This document shows, piece by piece, positions 52,034 to 61,301 of a DNA stretch of 64,000 nt. Both the position numbers and the translations under genes were made by a program. The notes under the pieces are model-generated. The model had not been told where the DNA came from. It ran no database searches and saw only the letters and a program-made list of their open reading frames with translations. The stretch comes from Streptomyces aureocirculatus (GTDB lineage Bacteria; Actinomycetota; Actinomycetes; Streptomycetales; Streptomycetaceae): the NCBI RefSeq assembly GCF_000720475.1, contig NZ_JOAP01000037.1:6858-70857 (forward strand), written 5' to 3'. Position 1 is the stretch's first letter. Every line of letters begins with the position of its first letter.

Positions 52034-52092
52034 CGTCGAGTCGGCGCGGTCAGGCGCGGTTCAGTTGCGGTTCAGGCGCGGCCTGGCGCGGT

Positions 52093-53385
52093 TCAGGCGC
52101 CGGACTCCCGCCGCGCCCGGTCGAGCACGCCGGGCAACTTGCGCAGGAACGTCGTCACCTCGTCCTCGCCGATGATCAGTGGCGGGGCGAGCCTGATGGT
52201 GTCGGGCAGCGCGGCGTTCACCAGGAGCCCCGCGTCCTGCGCGGCCTGCTGCACCTGCGGGGCGCACGGCTCGGTGAGGACGATGCCGAGCAGCAGCCCG
52301 GCGCCGCGGACCCGGTCGACGAGCGGGTGCCCGAGGGCCTCGATGCCCTGGCGCAGGTTCTCGCCCTGGCGTTTGACGTGGTCCAGGAGCCCGTCGCCGT
52401 GGATGGTGTCGAGCACGGCTAGCGCGGCGGCGCAGGAGACGGGGTTGCCGCCGAAGGTGGTGCCGTGGGCGCCGGGAGCCATCAGGTCGGCGGCCGGGCC
52501 GAAGGCGAGGGTCGCACCGATGGGCAGGCCGCCGCCGAGGCCCTTGGCGAGTGTGAGGACGTCGGGCTCGACGCCGTGCGCCTGGTGCTCGAACCAGTGG
52601 CCGGTGCGTCCGATGCCCGTCTGCACCTCGTCGAGGACGAGCAGCGCCCCGGTGGCGCGGGTGATCTCACGGGCCGCGGCCAGATAGCCGGGGGGCGGCA
52701 CGACCACGCCGTTCTCGCCCTGGATCGGCTCGATGAAGACGAGCGCGGTGTCGGTGTCGACGGCGGCGCGCAGCGCTTCGGCGTCGCCGAACGGCACATG
52801 CGTGATGTCACCGGGCAGCGGCTCGAACGCGGTGCGCTTGGCGGGCTGTCCGGTGAGGGCGAGGGAGCCCATGGTGCGGCCGTGGAAGCCGCCCTGGGCG
52901 GCGACCATGCGGCGCCGGCCCGTCAGCCGGCCGATCTTGAAGGCGGCCTCGTTCGCCTCCGCGCCGGAGTTGGCGAAGAAGACCCGCCCCGAGCGCCCGG
53001 TCAGCCGCAGGAGGCGCTCCGCGAGCCGCACCGGCGGCTCGGCGACGAACAGGTTGGAGACATGGCCGAGCCGGCCTATCTGCTCGCTGACGGCCCGGAC
53101 GACGGCGGGGTGCGCGGTGCCGAGCGAGTTGACGGCGATGCCCCCGAGGAAGTCGAGGTACTTCTTGTCGTCCGCGTCCCAGAACGCGGCGCCCTCGCCG
53201 CGCACCAGCGGCACCCGTGGCGTGCCGTAGTTGTCCATCAGCGACGCCTGCCAGCGCTCGGTGAGCTTGGTGTTGCCCCGCTCCCCCGCGACGGCGCCGG
53301 TGTCACCGGTGCCGTCGGTGCCGCTCGCGTGGCCCATGACGGTCCTGGCGGTCCTGGCGGTCCTGGCGGTACTGCCTTCGTGCAT
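52093..53385 (-). CDS. argD: acetylornithine aminotransferase
   Basis: 430 residues, class III PLP aminotransferase. [33 protein letters not shown], and the PLP lysine in [15 protein letters not shown]. It converts N-acetylglutamate semialdehyde to N-acetylornithine. The start at 53385 has GAGGGG upstream; the first 35 residues ([11 protein letters not shown]) are extra and low-complexity compared with the family. Third gene of argJ-argB-argD, 54 bp after argB. In this context it likely feeds ornithine to piperazate synthesis. Confidence 0.93.
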   Translation of the reverse strand: MHEGSTARTARTARTVMGHASGTDGTGDTGAVAGERGNTKLTERWQASLMDNYGTPRVPLVRGEGAAFWDADDKKYLDFLGGIAVNSLGTAHPAVVRAVSEQIGRLGHVSNLFVAEPPVRLAERLLRLTGRSGRVFFANSGAEANEAAFKIGRLTGRRRMVAAQGGFHGRTMGSLALTGQPAKRTAFEPLPGDITHVPFGDAEALRAAVDTDTALVFIEPIQGENGVVVPPPGYLAAAREITRATGALLVLDEVQTGIGRTGHWFEHQAHGVEPDVLTLAKGLGGGLPIGATLAFGPAADLMAPGAHGTTFGGNPVSCAAALAVLDTIHGDGLLDHVKRQGENLRQGIEALGHPLVDRVRGAGLLLGIVLTEPCAPQVQQAAQDAGLLVNAALPDTIRLAPPLIIGEDEVTTFLRKLPGVLDRARRESGA

Positions 53386-53439
53386 CGCATCCCCTCGGTG
53401 ACGGCCGCGCTCATCGCGGCCTTCGGTCGGCGGCCCCGT

Positions 53440-54351
53440 TCAGCGCAGATCATCCTCGATGTCGGGCATGACCAGCGTGCCGATCTCCTCACGCGTGAAC
53501 ATCTCGAGCAGCACCGAGTGCTGCACCCGCCCGTCGATGACCCGCGCGCTGCCCACGCCGTTGCGGACCGCGTGCAGGCAGCCTGCCATCTTGGGGACCA
53601 TGCCGTCGGCGAGCTCCGGGAGGATCTTCTCCAGTTCGCTGGCGCTGAGCCTGCTGATGACCTCGTCGCTGTTCGGCCAGTCCGCGTACAGGCCCTCGAC
53701 GTCGGTGAGGAAGACGAGCGTGTGGGCGTTCAGGGCGCCAGCTATCGCGGCGGCCGCGGTGTCGGCGTTCACGTTGTAGACGTAGTCGTCGTCGACGCTG
53801 CGGGCCACCGGGGAGATGACCGGGATGCGGCCGTCGGCGAGCAGCGCCTCGACGGCGCCGGCGTTCACTCCGGCGATCTCGCCGACGCGGCCGATGTCGA
53901 CCTTCTCGCCCTCCGCGCCCGCCGGCCAGTGCTTGACGGCGGTGATGGTGTCCGCGTCCTCGCCGGTGAGGCCGACCGCGAGCGGGCCGTGCTGGTTGAT
54001 GAGGCCGACCAGCTCGCGCTGCACCTGTCCCGCGAGCACCATCCTGACGACGTTCATGGCCTCGGGCGATGTGACCCTGAGGCCCGCCTTGAACTCGCTC
54101 TCGATGTCGTGCAGCTTCAGGGCCTTGCTGATCTGCGGGCCGCCGCCGTGTACGACGACGGGCTTGAGCCCGGCGTGCCGCAGGAAGACGATGTCGTGCG
54201 CGAAGGCGGCCTTCAGCTCGTCGTCGATCATGGCGTTGCCGCCGAACTTGATGACGCAGATCTTGCCCTGGTGACGGTTGAGCCACGGCAGCGCGTCCAT
54301 GACGGACTGCGCCTTGACCAGTGCGGGGTGCTCCTGGGTGCTGATCCTCAT
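53440..54351 (-). CDS. argB: acetylglutamate kinase
   Basis: 303 residues, amino-acid kinase family. [17 protein letters not shown] at the N-terminus binds phosphate, [15 protein letters not shown] binds N-acetylglutamate, and [17 protein letters not shown] is the nucleotide-site motif. It phosphorylates N-acetylglutamate in ornithine synthesis. The ATG at 54351 overlaps the argJ stop (ATGA); the frame is open further upstream but that part overlaps argJ. Confidence 0.95.
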   Translation of the reverse strand: MRISTQEHPALVKAQSVMDALPWLNRHQGKICVIKFGGNAMIDDELKAAFAHDIVFLRHAGLKPVVVHGGGPQISKALKLHDIESEFKAGLRVTSPEAMNVVRMVLAGQVQRELVGLINQHGPLAVGLTGEDADTITAVKHWPAGAEGEKVDIGRVGEIAGVNAGAVEALLADGRIPVISPVARSVDDDYVYNVNADTAAAAIAGALNAHTLVFLTDVEGLYADWPNSDEVISRLSASELEKILPELADGMVPKMAGCLHAVRNGVGSARVIDGRVQHSVLLEMFTREEIGTLVMPDIEDDLR

Positions 54352-55502
54352 GACGAGTACGCGCTGTTCTCGTGGACGTACTCGGCGGTGAGGTCGTTGG
54401 CCCACAAGGTGGCCGACGCCCCGCCGGCGGCGAGGTCCGCGGTGATGACGACCTCGCGGCCGCCCATGTCCACCGAGTCCCGGTCCGCGCCGATCGCGCC
54501 GTCCTTGCAGACCCAGACGCCGTTGATAGCGACGTTCACCCGGTCGGGGCGGAAGGCGACGGCGGTGGTGCCGATGGCGGAGAGCACCCGGCCCCAGTTG
54601 GGGTCCTCGCCGTGGATGGCGCACTTGAGGAGGTTGTTGCGGGCGATGGAGCGCCCGGCCTCCACGGCGTCGTCCTCGCTCGCCGCGTTCACGACGTCGA
54701 TGCGGATGTCCTTGGAGGCACCCTCGGCGTCGCCGATGAGCTGCCGCGCCAGGTCCTCGCAGACGGTGCGCACGGCGTCGGCGAACTCCGCGTACGCGGG
54801 GGTGACCCCGGCGGCGCCGGACGCGAGCAGGAGCACCGTGTCGTTGGTGGACATGCAGCCGTCGGAGTCGACCCGGTCGAAGGTGACCCGGGTCGCCGCC
54901 CGCAGCGCCTTGTTCAGGACGTCGTTGCCGAGGTCCGCGTCGGTGGTGAGGACGACCAGCATCGTGGCGAGGCCGGGGGCGAGCATGCCCGCGCCCTTGG
55001 CCATGCCGCCGACCGTCCAGCCCTCGCCCTCGTACACCGCCGTCTTGTGCACGCTGTCGGTCGTCTTGATGGCGACGGCCGCGTCCTCGCCGCCGTCCGC
55101 GGAGAGTGCGTCCGCCGCGGTGTCGACACCCGCGAGCAGCTTGTCCATCGGCAGGCGTACGCCGATGAGCCCCGTGGACGCCACGGCGACCTCACCGGCG
55201 CGCAGCCCGCCGAGGCTCGCCGCGACCTTCTCGGCGGTGGCGCGGGTGTCCTGGAAGCCTTCGGGGCCGGTGCACGCGTTGGCGCCGCCGGAGTTGAGGA
55301 CGACAGCGCCGACGGCACCGGTCCTGATGACCCCTTCGCTCCACACCACGGGCGCGGCCTTCACACGGTTCGAGGTGAAGACGCCCGCCACGCTCCGCCG
55401 CGGTCCCGTGTTCACCACCAGGGCCAGGTCCGGATTTCCGTTGCTTTTGATTCCGGCCGCAACACCCGCGGCCGAAAAGCCTTTTGCTGCCGTGACGCTC
55501 AT
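54348..55502 (-). CDS. argJ: bifunctional ornithine acetyltransferase / N-acetylglutamate synthase
   Basis: 384 residues from the ATG at 55502, with AAGGAG upstream. The self-cleavage site is the conserved [14 protein letters not shown], where Thr or the equivalent nucleophile starts the beta chain; this copy reads [15 protein letters not shown]. It moves the acetyl group from acetylornithine to glutamate, releasing ornithine. First gene of the operon. The usual upstream argC (N-acetylglutamyl-phosphate reductase) is absent, and no argR follows argD. Confidence 0.94.
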   Translation of the reverse strand: MSVTAAKGFSAAGVAAGIKSNGNPDLALVVNTGPRRSVAGVFTSNRVKAAPVVWSEGVIRTGAVGAVVLNSGGANACTGPEGFQDTRATAEKVAASLGGLRAGEVAVASTGLIGVRLPMDKLLAGVDTAADALSADGGEDAAVAIKTTDSVHKTAVYEGEGWTVGGMAKGAGMLAPGLATMLVVLTTDADLGNDVLNKALRAATRVTFDRVDSDGCMSTNDTVLLLASGAAGVTPAYAEFADAVRTVCEDLARQLIGDAEGASKDIRIDVVNAASEDDAVEAGRSIARNNLLKCAIHGEDPNWGRVLSAIGTTAVAFRPDRVNVAINGVWVCKDGAIGADRDSVDMGGREVVITADLAAGGASATLWANDLTAEYVHENSAYSS

Positions 55503-56168
55503 GGCGCTACTACTCCTTGGTGGAAGTTCCCAGTTGCCTGAGAAAGCCGAGGGGGCCACTGGCAATGACATGGCCCGAGCCGCCCCATTCCTCGATTCTG
55601 ACGACGGAGCGCCGCACCCGGCCTCCCGTCCGTCCGTTCCCGTTGAACGCCCGCATCGCTGATTTGGCAGCTCACCGATGTACCACCGGCGCCGACGCGC
55701 AGGGCCGGGCCAACAACCCGCAACAAACTACAGGCAATTCAGGCTGCCGGCATCGGCTGTCCTGTCCACGGGACAGCGGGCCGCCGTTGCCGAGGGCCCG
55801 GAGAACTCCGTGCCCGCGGCCAGGAACCGCCGGCCTGGCCCGGCCCGCACCGGTCTCATGGACGTACGGACACCAGGTTCGCAGTCCTCCGTGGGACGCC
55901 CGTCACATTTTCCCTGACATTGTCGGGGCCGCTGCGTGGATTTAACGGAGTTGCCACAGCGGGCGCGAGGGCGGCACCGGGCAATTCGCCCGGGCGCGGG
56001 GGGGTCTGGACGCCGGGGCCCGTATGGTCCGACAATGACGGGGCTGGCGCGTCTGTGCCAGGCTCGATCGGGACGCAAGCCCGACGGCACGGACTTGTGT
56101 CACTCAGTACATGGAATCGGTGCTTTCAGACGGAGAAGGCACCGGGCAGGCTTGAATTGGAGTGGACC
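55503..56168. other. intergenic region between argJ and the mbtH-like gene
   Basis: 666 bp with no supported gene. It holds the inverted repeat at 55756-55777 and the divergent promoters for argJ and mbtH. An argC remnant was looked for and not seen. A 9-bp match, CATTGTCGG / CCGACAATG (55918 and 56029), could form a long-loop hairpin, probably by chance. Confidence 0.45.
55756..55777. promoter_or_regulatory. inverted repeat with CTGTCC/GGACAG half-sites (argJ/mbtH)
   Basis: CTGTCC-ACG-GGACAG at 55762-55776 inside a larger GCTGTCC-(8 bp)-GGACAGC. Half-sites are the same as those at 58240-58259 upstream of the piperazate genes. Confidence 0.6.
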
Positions 56169-56393
56169 ATGAGCAGCAACCCGTTCGACGACGCGGATGG
56201 CCAGTTCTACGTCTTGGTGAACGACGAGGAGCAGCACTCGCTGTGGCCTTCCTTCGCGGAGGTCCCCGCCGGCTGGCGGGTCGTGTTCGGTGAGGCCGCC
56301 CGCCAGGAGTGCCTGGACTACGTGGAGCAGAACTGGACCGACCTGCGTCCCAAGAGCCTGCGTGACGCGATGGCCGCGGACGCGGCGGCCTGA
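56169..56393 (+). CDS. mbtH: MbtH-like protein
   Basis: 74 residues. The family motif [19 protein letters not shown] and the later [16 protein letters not shown] are both present. MbtH proteins bind NRPS adenylation domains and help them fold or act. There is no NRPS in this window, so it would serve one elsewhere, consistent with the piperazate genes next to it. Ribosome site GGAG 7-10 bases before the ATG. Confidence 0.95.
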   Translation: MSSNPFDDADGQFYVLVNDEEQHSLWPSFAEVPAGWRVVFGEAARQECLDYVEQNWTDLRPKSLRDAMAADAAA

Positions 56394-56425
56394 GCCTGGC
56401 TCGCGCCAACGCGTCATTGACGCGG

Positions 56426-56460
56426 TGGGCCCCGGTGCCGTATAGCGGCGCCGGGGCCCA
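56426..56460 (+). terminator. terminator after the mbtH-like gene
   Basis: 15-bp stem (TGGGCCCCGGTGCCG, loop TATAG, CGGCGCCGGGGCCCA) with one G-T pair, 33 bases after the stop. Confidence 0.85.
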
Positions 56461-56594
56461 TTCATGTCCGCAGCCCGGCCCCCCGGGCCTGCCGCATGCC
56501 CGCGGCTCCGGCCTCCGGACCTGCCTTCTGCCCGTAGCCCCGGCCTCCGGACCTGCCCGCACCTGGCAGGTGCCCCGCACCCGGGCAGGCGAAC

Positions 56595-56621
56595 GGCCCG
56601 TCAGCGAGGGCCTGACGGGCC
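56595..56621 (-). terminator. terminator after the ornithine hydroxylase gene
   Basis: 10-bp perfect stem GGCCCGTCAG / CTGACGGGCC with a 7-base loop, 30 bases past the stop of the minus-strand gene at 56651. Confidence 0.75.
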
Positions 56622-56650
56622 GGTCCGTGCGTGGGTGACTCAGACGTGGC

Positions 56651-57964
56651 TCAGGCCTTCGCGCCGGTGCCGCGCCGCCCGACGAGGGAGTCGGCGATCT
56701 CACCGCTGCGGACGGCGATGTTCGAGAGCAGCGACGACGTGAGGCCGTGCGTGTGCTCGGTGCCGCCCTGGAGGTAGATGCCGCAGGACAGCTCCGGGGT
56801 GGTGGCGACGCGGTAGTCGCGCTCCACCTGGTGGCGGCCCTCGGTGTCCCGCAGGCAGAAGCGGTCCAGGTCGCCGAGGAGTCCGGTCGGGTCCATGGTG
56901 CTGTAGCCGGTGGCGAAGACGAGCGCGTCGACGTCCATCTCGTGCTCCGTCTCGCCGTCGAGCAGCGTGTGCAGGACGACACGGGTGTCGTCACCGGAAC
57001 GCTTGACTTCCTTGACCCGGGTGAGGTTCAGGAAGTGCAGCCGCTGGGCGCCCGCGACCTCCTCCTCGTAGCTGCGCCGGAACAGCTCCCTGATCACGGC
57101 GTCGTCGACGACGGAGTAGTTCGTGTTCTTGTGGTAGCGCCAGAACGCGTCCCGCGTCTTGTCGGTGCCGAAGTGGTAGTGGTCGACCGCGTTCGGGTCG
57201 AACACCTGGTTGGCGAAGGGCGTGTCGTCCGCGACGGAGTAGCCGTACGACGGCAGGATCGCCGAGACCTGGGCCTGCGGCAGCATGTCGTGCAGGTACT
57301 TGGTGATCTCGGCAGCGCTCTGGCCGGCGCCGACGACCGCCACGTTCTTCAGTTCCTCGGGCCGCATCCTGTTGAACTTGGCGAGGAACTCCGAGCTGTG
57401 CCACACGCGCTCGTCGCGCTCCATGCCCTCGGGCATACGGGGCACGAGGCCGGTGGAGACGGTGACGTTGCGGGCCTTCACCACGCGGGTGCCGCCGCCC
57501 ACGGTGTCGCGGACCACGACCTCCAGATGCTGGTCGCCGCCCGGGGTCTCCTCGTCGACCACCCGGATCTCGGTGACCTCGGAGTTGTAGGAGACGCGGT
57601 CCTTGAAGCCCGCCTCCGCCCACTGCAGGTACTGGTGGAACTCCTGGCGGGTGGGGAAGAAGTCCTGGTTGTTCACGAACTGCACGAGGCGGTTCGAGGC
57701 GTGCAGGTACGAGACGAAGCTGTACTTCGACAGCGGGTTGCGGAAGGTCGCCAGGTCCTTCAGGAACGAGATCTGCATCGTCGCCTGTGGAAGCAGCATG
57801 TTGCGGTGCCAGCCGAATTCCGGCTGCCGTTCGAAGAACGTGGCCGTGACCGGCTGTTCCGGGGAATTCCCCTGATGTTCTTCGAGGGCGATGGCGAGAG
57901 ACAGGTTGGACGGGCCGAACCCGATGCCGACGATGTCGTATATCTCGCGCTCACGAGTACCCAT
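56651..57964 (-). CDS. pzbA: L-ornithine N5-monooxygenase (PzbA/KtzI type)
   Basis: 437 residues from the ATG at 57964 (GGGAGA upstream). FAD site GIGFGPSNLSLAIAL, substrate loop FERQPEFGWHRNMLLPQATMQ, NADPH site VAVVGAGQSAAEITKYL and C-terminal ATGYSTMDPT: a class B N-hydroxylating monooxygenase of the SidA/PvdA/KtzI group. It makes N5-hydroxyornithine. A siderophore role is the alternative, but the paired PaiB-like gene (58365) points to piperazate, where KtzI/KtzT work in sequence. Confidence 0.88.
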   Translation of the reverse strand: MGTREREIYDIVGIGFGPSNLSLAIALEEHQGNSPEQPVTATFFERQPEFGWHRNMLLPQATMQISFLKDLATFRNPLSKYSFVSYLHASNRLVQFVNNQDFFPTRQEFHQYLQWAEAGFKDRVSYNSEVTEIRVVDEETPGGDQHLEVVVRDTVGGGTRVVKARNVTVSTGLVPRMPEGMERDERVWHSSEFLAKFNRMRPEELKNVAVVGAGQSAAEITKYLHDMLPQAQVSAILPSYGYSVADDTPFANQVFDPNAVDHYHFGTDKTRDAFWRYHKNTNYSVVDDAVIRELFRRSYEEEVAGAQRLHFLNLTRVKEVKRSGDDTRVVLHTLLDGETEHEMDVDALVFATGYSTMDPTGLLGDLDRFCLRDTEGRHQVERDYRVATTPELSCGIYLQGGTEHTHGLTSSLLSNIAVRSGEIADSLVGRRGTGAKA

Positions 57965-58364
57965 AGATTTATCTCCCGCTGGTGTAGCTTCGACTTCGAC
58001 AGGGACTTCCGCATTTTCGATGAGGCAATTGCGGTTACCCAAGATGACCTTGGATGGAAATGCTTCGGTCGGAAATGCTGTCAACTCTCGTCCGACGTAG
58101 GGCTGATGGTCTCGATAATCTCGACCGGTGATCCGGGAGACACGCGTTCAGTATTGCGCCTGAGAACACCGCCACGCCAACTTAGAGGGGCCGGGCGTAC
58201 CTTTCAAGGGGAACCGGCCGTACTGTCTGCCAAGCACCACTGTCCTGCCGACAGGACAGCCCGGTGGCCCAGTCAACTTTCTTGCCGACGACTCTCAATG
58301 CCCTGGTAGCGTCGGCGAGTTGGCACCATACCGTGAGTGATATCAACGAAGGGGTGAACTCCGG
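57965..58364. other. divergent promoter region, pzbA / pzbB
   Basis: 400 bp without a gene. It includes the perfect inverted repeat at 58240-58259 and a single TGGCACCA at 58321-58328. No iron box of the DmdR/IdeR type was found. Confidence 0.6.
58240..58259. promoter_or_regulatory. perfect inverted repeat upstream of pzbB
   Basis: CTGTCCTG-CCGA-CAGGACAG, 8-bp arms with a 4-bp spacer, 105-125 bases before the pzbB start. It shares half-sites with 55756-55777. Confidence 0.7.
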
Positions 58365-59009
58365 ATGTTCGTTCCCAGCCAGTACCGCCAGCCGGACAGT
58401 TCGTGGATGCTGGACATCATCCGCGGCAATCCTTTGGCCCAGTTCGTGAGCAACGGCAGCCCCGAGGAGGGCCCGTTCGTCACGCACCTGCCGGTGATAC
58501 AGGACCCGGAGTGGCACGGCGAATGGTCCAACGACCTCGCCGGCGGCCGGCTCCTCGGACATATGAACCGCGCGAACCCGCACTGGAAGTCCCTGGAATC
58601 GGGCAGCGTGAATCTGCTGACGTTCACGGGACCGCACGGCTATGTTTCGCCGACGGTCTACGAGGTGACGCCTGCCGCACCGACATGGAACTTCACCTCG
58701 GTCCATGTGCACGGAATCGTGGAGAAGATCGAGGGGATAGACAACACCCTCGAGGTCGTACAGGCCACCGTGCGCGCCTACGAAAAGGACTTCGGCGCCG
58801 GGTGGGACATGACGGAGTCCTTGGAGTACTTCCGGAAGATCGTCCCGGCCGTGGGCGCGTTCCGCATCAAGGTGACCGGGGCCGAGGGCATGTTCAAGCT
58901 CAGCCAGGAGCAGCCCGACGAAGTCCAGGAGCGCGTGCAGCGGTCCTTCGGCGACCGTGAGTGCACCCGGCACCAGGCTGCGGCACAGCTCATGGGCAAG
59001 CTGCCGTAG
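58365..59009 (+). CDS. pzbB: PaiB/FMN-binding-fold protein, probable piperazate synthase (PzbB/KtzT type)
   Basis: 214 residues, the whole length fits the PaiB family (MFVPSQYRQPDSSWMLDIIRGNPLAQF, PFVTHLPVIQD, LLGHMNRANPHWKSL). KtzT/PzbB, members of this family, are heme proteins that form the N-N bond of piperazic acid from N5-hydroxyornithine. The gene next door encodes the hydroxylase, as in piperazate clusters. PaiB proteins are often annotated as negative transcriptional regulators, but no DNA-binding domain is seen here. Confidence 0.82.
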   Translation: MFVPSQYRQPDSSWMLDIIRGNPLAQFVSNGSPEEGPFVTHLPVIQDPEWHGEWSNDLAGGRLLGHMNRANPHWKSLESGSVNLLTFTGPHGYVSPTVYEVTPAAPTWNFTSVHVHGIVEKIEGIDNTLEVVQATVRAYEKDFGAGWDMTESLEYFRKIVPAVGAFRIKVTGAEGMFKLSQEQPDEVQERVQRSFGDRECTRHQAAAQLMGKLP

Positions 59010-59016
59010 CGCGTCG

Positions 59017-59060
59017 GCGCAGGGCCCGCGCTCCCTTCAGGAGGAGCCCGGGCCCTGCGC
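59017..59060 (+). terminator. terminator after pzbB
   Basis: 12-bp outer stem GCGCAGGGCCCG / CGGGCCCTGCGC, a one-base mismatch, then a further 5 bp, with loop CTTCAGGA; 8 bases past the stop. Confidence 0.85.
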
Positions 59061-59146
59061 GGTGCATGACTGTCCGCCGAGGTCAACAGCCCTGACCTCG
59101 GCGGACGGTGGACAGCTTGCGGACGCTGTGGTGCTTACGGGCGTCG

Positions 59147-59251
59147 TGCCGTTCACGGACGTCATGCCGCTCGCGGACACTGTGCCGTTCAGGACGACGT
59201 GCCGTTCACGGACGTCATGCCGTTCACGCGGCGTGCCGCTCGCGGACGTCC
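59147..59251. repeat. six degenerate 16-18 bp tandem repeats
   Basis: Units such as TGCCGTTCACGGACGTCA start at 59147, 59165, 59183, 59200, 59218 and 59234. They lie downstream of the LmbU gene stop, outside any supported gene. Confidence 0.85.
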
Positions 59252-59286
59252 GGGTCGCCCCGGCCCGGCCGGTGCGGCCGCACGGT

Positions 59287-59985
59287 TCAGGCGCTGATGC
59301 CCGCCTGCTCCCGCTGCGCCTCTTCCTCCTCCACCAGCGCGCGCTCGGCGGCGTTGTCCAGCGTCGCGAGCACCCACTGCTCGAAGTCGATGCCGGACTG
59401 CTCGGCGGCCTTGTGCCACCACTGGAGCCGGCTGCCCGGAACGGCGAGCCGTCGCATCGTCTCGGGGGTCCCCGATCCGTCACGCACCTCGTCCTCACGG
59501 GCGTCCCGGATGGCGCTGCGCAGTTGCTTCGTCGTCCACTGCATCTGCTCGGCGCGGTCGAGCCAGAGTTCCTGCTCGTCGATGGGCAGGGACGCCAGCT
59601 CGGCGTGGTGCTGGAAACTCAGCGCCGCGCGGCGACGGCTGAAGTCGAACCGCCGTGACACCCACGCGTAGTTGCGCAGCGTCTGGTACTGCAGTCCGGC
59701 CGCGCGGATTCCACGCTGATAGCGGTCGGTGTAGTGGTCCTTGCCGTATACCAGCCAGTCCCCGAGCCACCAGGAAGAGGAGTTTACGATTCCGGAGAGC
59801 TGGCGTCCGGCCCGCTCCCAGTCCTCGAAGGTCAGCCCGGCCGGCATCTGCAGGCCCACCTTCGTCGTCAGGACCTGGCCACGACGCTCGTCGACTCCGG
59901 GCTTCCGCTGCCGCGGAACCGCGGTCGCGTTTCTGCGGAACAGCACTACCTTGGAGTCCTCTACGTCGCTGACCTGGTTCGTCAT
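59287..59985 (-). CDS. LmbU family transcriptional regulator
   Basis: 232 residues from the second ATG of a GGAGGCATGATG start site. Residues about 50-190 match the LmbU/NovE/HrmB family: FEDWERAGRQLSGIVNSSSWWLGDWLVYGKDHY and YQTLRNYAWVSRRFDFSRRRAALSFQHHAELASLP, followed by QMQWTTKQLRSAIRDA. LmbU-type proteins activate antibiotic clusters and bind DNA through a helix-turn-helix in the middle of the protein. It is the natural candidate to control the pzb/mbtH/arg genes and the CTGTCC sites (inference). Confidence 0.9.
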   Translation of the reverse strand: MTNQVSDVEDSKVVLFRRNATAVPRQRKPGVDERRGQVLTTKVGLQMPAGLTFEDWERAGRQLSGIVNSSSWWLGDWLVYGKDHYTDRYQRGIRAAGLQYQTLRNYAWVSRRFDFSRRRAALSFQHHAELASLPIDEQELWLDRAEQMQWTTKQLRSAIRDAREDEVRDGSGTPETMRRLAVPGSRLQWWHKAAEQSGIDFEQWVLATLDNAAERALVEEEEAQREQAGISA

Positions 59986-61301
59986 CATGCCTCCATGTGA
60001 ATGAACGTCGAACGGACGCGGACGCGACAGTCCGCATCCGATCGGGAAAAAGCCATGCGGGTATGGCGCAGCCAAGTCCGGATCCCTCACGGATCGGGCG
60101 CCCTCGCGCAGCGCGAGGCACAGGCTGGCCTATCAATCACAGCCGATCGGCCGGATGAGGGCTTGTGCAAGCCGCTCGCCGATTCGGGTCGTCAGAGTTC
60201 CGTCAACTCACGGCTGGATCCGTCGGCGTGGCAACGTGCTCGTACGCCGTCGGCCCTTCCTCACCGTTCGAGGTGGCCGCCGGCACAGCGCACGGGCAGG
60301 TCCGGCCGTTCGGCGCGCCCGTCAGGACCGCGCAGAAGGCATTCAGTCGGCATGTGTGCAGATACGTACATCAAGTACTCGCCCCGTTCAACTACTCGCC
60401 CCGTTCGCCTCGACCACGACCCCTCGCGTGATCAGGTGGCGGTCGTCGACGTCCCCCGTCGGCACCGAGCCCCCGTCTCGCAAGCGGTCTCTTCCAAGGC
60501 CTACCCGAGTAGAACCCGGCGCCTGTTGGAGATTCAAGGAAGAGGCCGTCGCTCGTCGCGACTTTTCGAAGTTCGAACAAGATAGCTCAGCTTCGCTATC
60601 GCTGTCCCGGGTGCGCGGTACGCGGATCCCGCCCTTCCGCATGTGCATCACCGATCAACTTCCGCCAGGAGAAGCAAGAATTCAGCCAACCCATCTTGTG
60701 GCGAAACAGTTGCAGAAGAGAAGGAGACCGCCAGGGAACGCGGATGCCTCGGCGAGTTTGCGAGCCGGGAACGGCCGGTTCTGACGCGGCGGGCACCAAT
60801 GGCGAGCCAATAGCGGAATCCACGGACACCCAGAGAGCCCCAGTATTTTCCATACGGACCCTTAACGCCAGTATGAGCCACGTCACTTGAGCAGCTTCCG
60901 GGTGGATCGGCGAGGCAACCGTGACAAGCCGCCCGCACAAGTCGAGCGGTGTCGAGCGGAGTTCGCGGCGCGCGCCGCGACGGGAGGCGCGGGCCGCGGC
61001 CACGGCAGGAAGCGGAGGCGGCGCGGCACTCCGCGCGGCTCCGCTGCCGCCACCGCGCGGCCGAGGGCCCCGGCACCGTCCCGCCGCACCTCCGCGAGCA
61101 GTACGCGACCAGTACCGGAGGGCGCCCACAGGCACCCGCGGGGGCCCGCCGTACGCCCGTCGCGCGCTCGCGCGCGGGCGCTGTTTGCTGGCGTGGTTGC
61201 CACACCGGGCACACCCGCCGCAAGATGGTGCGACGCGCTCGCGGATCCTAGACTCGACGCTCGGCAGCCGCCGCTCAGGGACGTCCGGGAGGGATCGCAG
61301 C
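59986..61301. other. 1.3-kb region without a recognisable gene
   Basis: No start, ribosome site and domain come together in any frame. Features seen: two copies of TACTCGCCCCGTTC at about 60375 and 60393, an inverted repeat GATAGC-(8 bp)-GCTATC at 60581-60600, and lower GC at 60550-60890. It probably contains the LmbU and transposase-like gene promoters and decayed sequence. Confidence 0.5.

Larger units (their letters stand above)
51646..52092. other. gap between the P450 gene and argD
   Basis: No gene supported. It contains degenerate GCGAGAGC-type repeats near 51700-51760, an operator array at 51910-51939 and the argD terminator at 52008-52033. Confidence 0.5.
59010..59286. other. gap between pzbB and the LmbU gene
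   Basis: No gene. It holds a terminator (59017-59060) and six degenerate 16-18 bp repeats (59147-59251). Confidence 0.7.

Noticed and set aside
55918..56037. CATTGTCGG / CCGACAATG as a riboswitch-like stem
   Set aside because: 9-bp arms with a loop of about 100 bases and no other conserved structure; probably chance.
58321..58328. Single TGGCACCA before pzbB as a fifth operator array
   Set aside because: No neighbours at 11-bp spacing, so it does not meet the pattern of the other arrays.
58365..59009. PaiB-like gene as a transcriptional regulator
   Set aside because: No DNA-binding domain, and pairing with the ornithine hydroxylase fits piperazate synthase better.
60155..60784. 209-codon open frame in the 1.3-kb gap
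   Set aside because: Arg/Ser-rich product with no domain, odd codon use and no ribosome site.
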